From the NCBI GenBank assembly GCA_035041965.1, contig JAPYMA010000890.1, positions 1-64,000 on the forward strand: a stretch of DNA of 64,000 nucleotides, written 5' to 3'. This document shows positions 50,201 to 62,200 of this stretch, in pieces (position 1 is the first letter of the stretch; each line of letters starts with the position of its first letter). The DNA is from Anisakis pegreffii. Its lineage: Eukaryota; Nematoda; Chromadorea; Rhabditida; Anisakidae. Both the position numbers and the translations under genes were made by a program. Under the pieces are notes generated by a model. The model was not told the origin of the DNA, did not search any database, and was given only the letters and a program-made list of their open reading frames with translations.

Positions 50201-53200
50201 CACACTTATTCAATTGCAACTTCTGTGTTCCGATTGCGTCAATTTATTCCATACTGGCCATTAATGCCTAACTTCAATGCTTATAGAGGAATGCAGGAAT
50301 ACTGCCTACCATTAGAGCACAAGCTGATATTGAAACATGGTGAAGTCATTCGATGAGGAAGTTCCGGCGATGTGATATGCTTTTCACATCTTTTACCTGT
50401 GAAACCTGAAAAATACTGGCAGTGAAACTCGAAATGACATTTACTAAGTATTCTTTCAATTTATTGGTATCACGAGAACTCGATTTTCGCCCAAAAAACA
50501 GTTGAATGTTCGCCCAAAAAACAATTGAAGATGATGAAACAACAAAGATTTCAATGACCGCCAAAAAAAGCGAAATTATAGTATTGAAAAGGAAATAAAC
50601 GAAACGATACTTGTGGTATTACCATCTTCACAATGACAAGTAGTGGAGTTTCCATCAAAAGAACATCGTCCTTCGTTGAGACAATATTCTGCATGGCAAA
50701 GATTCAAAGCAACACCACAATCGTAACCTGCGTATCCATAGTCACATTTGCACTTGCCATCTACACAAACCGACTTCGGATGACATATATCATCACATAC
50801 AGCTACTGAATAATGAACGTATTCAATTGCTTATGCTTGAACTGGAGTAAAAGTTGAGCTCGATTACTGTTAATGATATTCTTATTCCATTTTTTCGGAA
50901 TTGTTTCGTCCTGTGCTGTACTGCCTCCATTCTTATTATTCTATTTGTTGCCATTTTTTGAGAATTTTTTAAAGTTCTGTTTTATTCTGCTTTTAGCTCG
51001 AGTTCTTCGTTTCAATTCTATTTTGTTTCGGTTACAATCGTGATAAACTAACAGTTCACATCTATCAAGCTGACAGCACATGTGCATACATTTATGCAGA
51101 ACAAAACCTCCTGTATCCGATGGGCTTAAGAAATGATGGGGTTCTTGAGCGAATTTGAGTGGATATCTAACTTGAACAAATTCATATAAATCGAACAGAA
51201 GTGCGCCAAATCATATTCCATTTCCTCAGTAAAGACAAGCATTCATATTGTTTTCAGGAAATCCGAGTTTCGTTCTAAATTATGACCACAATGTTAAATG
51301 AATGCCTGCGAAAAATTGAGCTCCAGCTTGAGCGGAAGCATCAAGTTACTTAACTCTGTTTCTCTGGAACTAAGTGTGATCATTGTCCACGGAGCATATT
51401 ACTAATTCCCTTTAATCTCAGAACCTTTCCGGGCTGAGGAACATAAAATTGTAATCAGCGTGTTCTAAGCGAAGCGCAGGAATCGTCTGATATATGCGTG
51501 TATGATGTGGAAATTTGGAAGTAATAATTTTCGAAACATTCCCTGTTCTGAACACTTCTGTTGCCATTTTTTTCGCCCGCCAATTATACTGTGCTGTCAC
51601 CTTGACTTATTTCGTTTTTTTTTCTGTTTGGCAGAACAGAACAGTATTTGATGGAACAGTAGTTAGTGATCACAAATAACTGAGAAGTTGAAAGCATAAG
51701 TAGTTTGAATTAATCGAATTGCAAGAGCATTATTTACTTCGGCATTGATGAATGGAAGTCGCGTTTTGATGAAACGTCGTAGTGCCTTCAGGACAGCGAT
51801 CACACGTCCATTGAGCGGTCTTTGATTGATAAAATCCAAATGGACATGCTATACATGGTTGTAATCCATTCTGACTGAACCATCCAGGCATGCATTCCTC
51901 TGAAAATTACTTCAAAATGTTAATAACATAAAACCTAGAGAGGAGAGTTGTAATTAACATGACAGTTATATCTGAGACATTGAACTTATCGTTGAACAAC
52001 ATATCGGAGAGTAACCTAATGAAAATCAAAATCAAGAAGTAATTGACTGAGCTGAACCTGCACAATCGGTTTCAGAAGATGCGCCAGGCAAAGCTGTTGT
52101 AGAACCCGGTCTACAATGTAGACACTCTTTCGAGGCATTATTCGACTGAAAGAAACCTTTTGGACAAGCTCGACATGGTGTTAGTCCGGTTTCCGAATAG
52201 TAGCCAGACGGGCAGCGCTCTTGAAATCAAAAGATTCATAGTGAAGGAAAGCCAATTTGAGGAATTTGAAAGAGAAAGCAAATGGAATCACCTTACGCTT
52301 TGTATATAACATATACTCTTGATCAACGTTACACAGTTAACAACTGGCAACCGATGGATCAATTAAAATGGAAGCGTTAACTTCAACTTATTCATATGTT
52401 CAGATTGTGTCAATAAATCTGTGGTTCAGTTGTCTCTAGTAAACTTTACAGATTCTCAGAATGTATGTGTATTTCGATGCAACATTCGAATTCTTCATCT
52501 GTTTCATATGAATGCTTTATTATATGATGCATTACGGAGATGCAAAATTAACATCTTGGTCCACATAATCTACAGAAAACTGCTAAAAATGAGAAAGTAT
52601 GAGTCTGAAAGAAATGCTGGAAGCGGAATAGACATTTTCAAAACAGGAACTAACCATAACATAGTTTAATAGAAAATGAGCCTAAATTAGATGTACTTGA
52701 TCCTGGTGGACATTGCTGGCATTGTTTCAAGCCCTCTCTATCTGAATATGTACCAATTGGGCATGGAAGGCAACCAGTCGCAGATGAGTAGAAGCCAGAT
52801 GGACAATGTTCTGAAAATGCTCGGTAATTTTTCATTCGAAGGATGTTCAGAACTAATCATCGAATCCAATCATAGATCACTAATCACGGAATATTTTCGA
52901 AGCAAATACAATCGAAGATCAATGAGGTCATTGAAGATGCAGATGAACAGCAATCATAATAATTTGGATTATAACTGCGATTACCTTCACCATAGGAGAC
53001 CGAATAATTGATGAATCGCGAGTGTATCTGTAATCCTTCACAAATATCCTGTAAATATTCAGTATTAATCAAGAGCTACCCACAGAATTCATCCCCTCAG
53101 AAAACAGTACACTGAACAATGGTGCATGATTGTTTACTTACCGTAATTGTCGTTAAATCTTCTTCGATGCTTTGCACAAACTTCCGCGCACAACGCTCGC

Positions 53201-56200
53201 CATTTCCAACATTGATATTATGACTGATGAAATCAATCGTAAGGATGGTATGATTGGTAAGGTATTCACTGCGTTGCCAGGTATTATTTGCACAAATTTG
53301 CTTTGTTATATTCATCAACTTCGCATAGATCTTAAAAGATGAATATTTTTTGAAACGACCGATCAGTTCAGGTGTTACCAGTGGTTAAATTATGTTTTGA
53401 GTGTTACTAATATTATGCTTACTTATTATGGGTAGTTATGACCTGCACCATACTCTTGCTGAGCTCATCTATTAGCACAGGAAAAGAACAGAATCTGAAC
53501 AAGTCATCTTCCGCAGGGAGACAGATTAGTGACTATAAGCTTGACTGATGGCATTCTATAAAATGACCAACCTCATTCGTAAGCAATGCTACGCAAATAT
53601 TTCTGTTAGATACCAGTTCCATTTTCATGCTCACTGCTATAGCTGGCCTAGTTTCTGCTGAAAGGTATTTTGAATTAAGGAGCCATGCAAATGAACCGCT
53701 AATGTAATTGCATTTGAAGATATTATCATTGCAGTGAAAATAGCACATCTTGAGAGATAACAACGAAAAATATTCATCTGGAAATTAAAGTAACCTTATT
53801 CAGCTGCAATCCTTCATTCTTTGATGATACATAGCAGAAGTAATGTCTTCAGAATGTCAAGCAATGAATTCAAAACGTAATGCATATTTTACAAGCCATA
53901 ACGAGAATAACTTACAAATACATACTGGTGAACGGATCATTTGTGACGAGGAATAAGAAAAGGCATAAGACCATCCAGCACCCAATGCACAGGTCAATGC
54001 TTTAATTCCTGATGGGTATTCGTTGTCGCAGTCATTGATTCGTTTGCAGGTACGTTCATTCAATGAACCACTGCATTGGTATTCTGTTTCATTCACTGGC
54101 CATAAGGGACAATCGCTCACTGAATTATACAAAACGATTATGTGATCATATTGTATCGTATAATCAAGTTATCCTTTTTGTTCAACACTTTCTATAGATA
54201 ATATTAAACTATAAGATGATGTCTTATCACATGCGATGCGACTAAAAGTATTTCGTTTAATTCACATCAAATGCTCATGCATGATATTTCGGTTAATGAA
54301 TTTTGACGTGCCAGCATTGAAAACGCACTGTGAATGTATCTAATTGTAAGAATTCATTGAAAATCATCACAATTTACCTCTTGCGACATACCAGAATTTG
54401 CATTTGGCAATATTACCGTGCTGATCCACTGCAGTCACCGTCACACGAATGGGTTCATTTATTTGCACTGAGCTTCCATTGAACGGTTCATACATCAAAT
54501 GCACATCTGATGCATCAACCCAGTCAACCATCGGTAATCGCGCTAGAACAATGGACGATGTTGTGTTCGACATGTAGTCCTCATATAACTCTGGGCATAT
54601 CAGCATGGGTGGCCAACGATCTACAAGTGACATTATTCAATTGGGTGATGTAGATGATTATTCATGTCTTAGAAAACAGTGAATGTGGAAATGCCGAATT
54701 GAACGTTACTGTTCTGTTAATTCACTCGAAAACCACATGTGGAATCGTTATTCGGAGGAAGTGTCCACTTCATACAATAATAATGCAGTGATGGGGAATA
54801 CTCACTTCTTTCTTCAGCTAATGCTCGAATGAAGTTGACGGTATGTCTCATATGATGATTTGACCGAAAAAAATAAATAACCGAATTTCGAACCTTCGTA
54901 TATTAGACGGGTAGTGCAAGTTTGTGAATTCTGATGACGATCAGTTATGTTCCAAACGATTTCTTTCATATCACTATCAACAGAATATGGTTTTGAACCG
55001 AGCAAAGGAACGTTACTCGTCACCGTATAATAGGGATCGTTATCGTAAACAATCGGAAATGGGATCAACACCGGAGATACAAATGTATTGGTATATCTGG
55101 AATTTATTCTTTGTCACAGATCTATTTCATAAATTTGAAAACGTTGTAGGCAGTGATGATAATAAATCGAATCGTATCATAAAAATTATCATGTAATCAT
55201 GAACAGATCGGATCAGTGTCCGGTGTATGATGAAACTGAATATTACTTTGGGATGCTCAACTGGCGAATGCACTGCACACTCATCGGTTTTGCATCAACA
55301 CAGATAGGTGTGTCACCTTTCAGTTGAAGAAACTGACGAGGATATGGTAATTGATTACAATAATCCGTGGTACAGCACAAATGACATGATTGTTCTCCAT
55401 GAATACATTGATCCAAATCGATCACTGAGCCTCGACAATCATCCGAACAACCTTTTGTTACTTTCAATACGCCATTAGAGTGTAATGACGCATCAGTGAA
55501 GCAACTCTGTCCAACATCACAATGTATTGCTGATGTTGCATCACAGATTGAATCAGCTGAGCAATTATAGCAGATCGGTCCTGTCATAGAGATAATTATG
55601 TGTTAAAAGTGTTTTATTGAATTCAGATTCATTATATTTGTGTTTAACGATATCAAGACATTATATCATAGTTAGTTCTATATAATGAAAATGCATTCTT
55701 CGTTGCACAATGAAGAAAAACAGTATGAAAGGTTTTCAATGAAATACGACAAATTCCTATTCGTTCCCGCTGTATCATTCTATCTGTATTATTCTATGAA
55801 GCGACTGTATGGACGATTGCTACAAAGATGAAATAATGACCTCGCGGTACACATTTGTTATGGTAAGTTGAATGCAAGTCTTTGCAGACGCATGTCGAAA
55901 CAAGTTGCTGTGAAGAGAACCATTTTCCTCGGGAAGAGCATGAGAGCGTTGGTTGCGAGCCGTCATAAGTAGACGCATCTCTAACACACTTACCTGCAAT
56001 CTCAATCAAATTCTGCTGCGCCACCGTTTCCGGAAACTCGACAAGCCCAATCTTGATCTGGAACAATCATTTTTCAACTCGATCCCTCCAAACAAACCAA
56101 TAATCTATAAATCAAACTTCTTGTGCTCACTACCTCGATTAAATGGTACTCGCACAATTCGCCTGAAGACGTTTTGCCTATAAGGACAGTTTGCCTAAAG

Positions 56201-59200
56201 CACAGTTTTTTATCGGATATTTTGCCTAATAGGCAAACTGTTTTTAGGCAAACTGTCCTTAGGCAAAACGTTTTTAGGCAAATTGTTTTTAGGCAACGGA
56301 TTAGTAAATAGATCAAAATGAATAGTGCTAACAATAAGCATACGCAATTAATACATTTTAAATATGAAGTATTGCTCGTTAAGTCGAATGAATTGGCAGT
56401 TTGAGAAATAAGAAAATTGTAAAGTAAGATAATGATTGATTACCGGCGGACATTTAATAAGGTAGATATTAACCGAGTAGAGGTAAGCAAGTGGTGAATT
56501 GCTTTCAATAGCGAATGCAACGAAACCGAAATTTGATCGCATACGAAAAGAAGTGTCGTTTGCGAACAACTCGGCAATCGTCACAAATTTTGCTATATCG
56601 TTCTCTGAGGTGATGTCGCCGTGGAGAAGTTTTAGATGAAGCGTGCAGCTGACACATTTTTTAATTTTGTATTTCACCACTATCGTCGACCATTGAGGAG
56701 CTTCTTCGAATAACTTTCCGATCAGATAGCTGTAAGAAAGACGCATTTTTATTACGATTGTAGATTTGTTTTAGTGTTTTATATTGAGTGATCTTATTTG
56801 CTTCTTCAAGGATCAGATGAAAACACATCATTGGAGCCAATATGAATTACATCATTTATATCATTTTCTTGTAATCCCTATTAGTTTTTTTTAGTGAGTA
56901 TGTCTTGTTTTCAAAGAAGATTTGACTTTAAGATCATAGATGGATGGATATTATAGCTTTGTTGCGAGAAACTTGAAAATCACTTTTGTCCGGCTTGGTA
57001 ACGATACGTCCACGTTCCATCGAAACTTCGTTCCCACTAAAACTTTGTTCTCCATTAAAACGTTATGAAATTGATTCAGCAAGCACGAAATCAATTACAA
57101 AAACGGTAATACATCACTGAACTTACATCATCTGATGAATTCCAAGTTGCTCGACTCAACTCATTCCCGAATAAGTTATCTGAAAAAATCAGTTAAGTAT
57201 TTCCCACTTGATGCAAGTATACGATTGGTTAGTAATTAATGCTCATAACACTTTGTGATGGTGATTTTTTTTTTGCTGATATTCTCTAGTCGATTCCAAA
57301 TCAGTCTTCTCACTTAACTTCAATTATGTGATTCATTATTGAAACGATAAACATGTCCGATACCATTAGACAGTAATAAATGATGATAAAAGAAAACGTT
57401 TGAAATCAATACAGATCTGGAATCGATAGAAAACCTAGTCGATGAAATGATTTTTCACATTCCGTTACGTGCTATTATTGATCTTATTCGTTATTTCTGA
57501 GTCCACGTAAAAAATATTTCCACAGTGAAAATCGCTGATTATCAACACCTATTCACCTTTGATTGGTTCTGCTGAGTTCATTGTATCCATCCAACTTTTC
57601 GTATCTTCTCTCAGGGAATGCACAAAAAAGTCTGTTGATTTTTGGTCAATTATTTTTCCATTAGAAGATACCACACATTGATAAGAATCTTGATGAAAAC
57701 GCTACAAGAGCAAGAATATTATCTTTTTTTTCAGTCTGGTGATTTATATGTACGATTCAAAATCGTTTCCGAAGGTAACTGATTACAAAAGGCAACAAAA
57801 TTATTCAGTCGCTGAACACAATCGCTCATTCATCAGCTTTTAAGGCATTTTACAGTTTATGACATTTGAATTGGAATCTGCAATGTTTATTGGAGCTTTT
57901 GTGACATTAAAAATGACTGAGAAAGCAATATTGATGCAATCACCTCCGATTTCTCAAAAAATACAGCATACTTGAAAATTCCCCGTTTGACGGTCACCAA
58001 TTCGTCGTGAACTGATTTAGACCGTCGCCAGGAAACCTGTAAACATTCAAAAATATTGTCAATAGGTGAATGTTACAGAATAAACACTTAAAAGTGAAGA
58101 TTACTGCATACCGTATAATTAGCACATCGTTCATTCACAACGCACCAAAGCACTGCAGATTCACCAATTGATGCGTATGTTTCTGGGCTGATGTGACTGA
58201 AGCAATTATCATAGGTTTCAATCATTCTCAAACTAGATGATGTATTATTCACAGCGCACGTTGTTGACGATGTACCTTTAATAAACTCAAATCACTTATT
58301 CACTAGCGAATGAAGATATCGGTAAAATTCAATGATTTAATCCATCCTCGAGTACCATTTAGAAGGTGCGAAAATTGATCAAAAATGAAAATGCCTATTG
58401 CATAAGACAAAACTGCTTTCAGAAAGTACTACTATTTTCCACTATTGGGGCAGCAAGAATTGTTCAACAAAATAAGACATTGGAAATCATCATGTAAACA
58501 CAATGAATGTTCACATTAGAAGAATGTTCACTTCTAGACCGCAATGATTCACCACAAAGAATAACTCATACGCTAACGGTTACCGGCTAAATAATAATCG
58601 CTTTGTTGACAGTTGAAGGATGTGGATTCACCACTGAGCAGTACTTTTTTAAGTGGAACGAGCTGCTCGGATTCATTGACCAAACATGTTTTTGCTGTAA
58701 AATGTGCTGATTTTCTGAATACCTCAATAAGACTGTATTAATAAAAGGATTTGCAGACACATAGCAGTATAAAAATAACGAATATGCTCACGAATGCACC
58801 GCGGAATGCTTGTTCTGCTCCATTCGTAATTTTCATTACATTTTATCGTGATGTTTTGCTCACCATTTTCAAAGTGATAACCGTTCTTGCATATCAGCAA
58901 TGCACTAAAAATGATAATAAAAGTAAACGTTTCTGGACTAACGTAACTGAGGCAATTATCATTGCTTCGAATCATTCTCAAAATGATAATGTAAATAAAT
59001 CAATTATACAGTCAATAAAAGAATCACGTCAGTAGAATGAAAGAGCTCAGCGAAGGTAACAAGCCAGCCAACAAAACTTACTCAGAAATTTTAATTCGAC
59101 ACAATAAGGACCAGAAGTTGTGATGAAAAATTAACATTTGTTTTCTGGTATTTTTTTAAATGAAAACGAAGTGCCGTTTGAACTAATAAAAACTGAAGTG

Positions 59201-62200
59201 GATCATAATTTGTGATACATGCTCAGTCACTGCGAACTGCTACTCATTTCTCTTGCAAATTCCAAATTTCGCGTTGATAAGTGTTTTCGTTATTGGCTTT
59301 ACATCACTTCTTCTGTTATTTGACTGATGTAAGCTACGAATCCTATTCCCGACAAAAATTTCTGCCGATCCTGTCGGTAATCAGATTCAAGATATTTTCT
59401 ACAGGTCTTAACAAGCAAACTTATTCAAAAGTTTTAGTGATGCAGGATGTGCAATTTTCAGCAAGATAAGATATAGATGCCGAACGAACCGATATCCAGG
59501 AACATTCGAAGGCATGTTATGGTGGTGTTCAGCGACGAAAACTGTACCGCTAAAAGCGATATCTGAGCATCGTTGTACTAAAAGTATGATGAAATAACGA
59601 TTATGATGCTACAAAAGTATTTCATAATGCTAGTTTTTCATAAGTAAGTATGATAGATTTTCAACTTTTTCATAGGTTTTTCATAAGTATTTCTTAAGTA
59701 TGAAACAAGCATTTCAATTTTAGACGAATATTGGATGTGATGGATGCGAAATGCAACATAAACATGTCATTCACGTCAAAAACTGTTTTGTTCTGAAAGT
59801 TTGCAAGTGTCACAGAGTGCAGATCATATGAGGAATTACAGCAATAAATTCAAAAAAGTTTACTCGCACAGACGGGTAATGTTTTGATTGACCAGACATT
59901 ATTCGTTTGACAAATTGTATGAGTTGGTCCAATTAATCGATACGGCGTTTGACAAGAAAAGTTTACGACGTCGTTGTGGACATAAAATGTACGATTTGGT
60001 TCAATGTTCAATTGACTTGATGCTGTGAAAGACCACAAACAAAGATTTGCTGTAATCATTTTCGTAATTATAAATGATTCTCGGAGTTTAGAATTTTCAC
60101 AGTGTGTTGTATGCATGTTTATCACAACTGGTTGCTTATATAGAAGATGCTAATTCAATATTCTTTAAGTGTTAGATTGCTTTGGTAGTTTTCATTGATC
60201 TATGAAAATCTGTGATGAAACGAAGTGGAGCGACTGAACAGGTCAAATGACAGAACGATACATGTAGTGGTTCTAAGACGACTATTTCTTAGACAGCTAC
60301 CATACCCCGTCTCACCGGACAGCTGCCTCCGGATAATTACTCTCGGCAATTTGTCGCAGAGTTATTACGATAAAGAAGTCCTCTTCATGGTTAGCCACAA
60401 TCTTACCTGAGGCTCGACCGCGGCTTCGAAATGAACCTCAATCTCAACCTGATTTTAAGATTAAGCCAGAGTTTAAATGTATTAATAATAAGAATATAAG
60501 ACAACAATAATTGTGGTAATAATGATCGTGAAAATGATAGTAATACTCGAAGGAACTTATGTTTACGAATAGTGATGCCTCTGTTCCAGTCAAACTGTTC
60601 TAGTCCAGGAACAAAACAGTTCCAAGCAAGCAAAAGAACGTAGCAGAACAGTTTGAACTTTTCGGGCAAGAGAACAGAACAACTATCAAAGAAGAGAAGT
60701 GCAGAACAAAACGGAACAGCTGAAGTGCGGAAGAGAAAGAACTGATTGTCGAAAGTGTGAAAGAGGAAAATCACTGTTTAAAAAGATGAATATCGTGAAG
60801 GTAAGTTGTCGAGAAGCAGTTGTTAAGAGGGCATTTATGCGGAGACAGTTCTCTCCGAGAGCAATTATCCGGAGACAGTTATGAGAGGCAATTGTTTGGA
60901 AGCACGGGGATACTCATCATATGTAGATAGTCAATGTGTAAAGCAGTGAGAAATGACAAACTTTGACACCGATTGATTTGCTGCCAGCTTCCATCAGATG
61001 AACACCTTAAAGTTGTGAATGATACAGGATTTCCAGAATTATTACATTGAAATGTCAGATTGAAACCGATAGGATATAGTCCATTCGCAATAATTATTTT
61101 CTCGGCCCAGTATGGATATTTATAAGCATTTTCGGGCACATTGGGCGTCGGACATCTTTTCACTGCAATTCAGTTGGAGAAAACGTATTTCAATCAGTTG
61201 CACCACAAATATTTTGCTGATTACAATTAACAGTCAATGGTATTTTCAAGCAAACTCTAACGCTTTTTGCTGACATAACTGACTGAAAAGTGATGAAGGG
61301 AAAATACTAAATCGAGAGATAAAAAGCACTTACAGATGCATGAATGATTCTTTATCAAAAATTTTGTGTTGAAGGTAAGATTAACACGCTGATTCACATC
61401 ATTCGAACCATACAGCCAATAGTCTTTACCACACTTACAATAGTATGAACCAGGTGTATTGATGCACGTTTGATCGCATAATGAGTACCCAGCAGTATTG
61501 CATTCATCAATATCTGGATCAATCAGAAATAATTATTTTTTTACTCATTGCTGTATGATATTCTGCATTTTATTATGTGGAATATTTAACGAATTAAACT
61601 GGTTTCGTTTTTACTTCTAAATGTATATCACGTGATAATTGTAATAACTTTTTTAAATTGTTCTATTTTCTATTCCTCTGTGATGACATTCATCACTCAA
61701 TCACATCATTGACAGTTTTCAATAAACAGTTTCCGAACCTTCACAAGTGCTATAGCCATTACGAGAAACAATTTGGTATCCATTTTCACATTTACACGTA
61801 TAGTTGCCAAATAACTGAACACATGAACCATGGCCACACGGATTTGATTTGCAAAATGATTCATCTTGAAAAGATGGGTTTTTTAATGCATTAATAAAGT
61901 GGATTCTACTTCCATTTAGTAGCGCATAAATACATATGGATTCATTTTTGAGATATTCTGGGTGAAGGAATATTGATTTACATTTAAAATCAATTCATTT
62001 TACATAAATGAGTGAAATGGTGAGTAGTTGTATATCAAACTGACTCTGACAAAGCGATTCATTGTGGCTTAAAGATCCATTAATGCATAGTGGTGGAGAA
62101 CGTTTAGGAATAAATCCATTAACACATGAGTAATTTGCGATTGAACCATTGGCGAAGAATGGTTGGTTATATTTACCAAACATGATTGATACTGCGTAGC

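Noticed and set aside
60403..60774. 123-codon minus-strand frame as a separate gene
   Set aside because: Covers a GAACAGAAC repeat block in a receptor intron; composition is repeat-driven.
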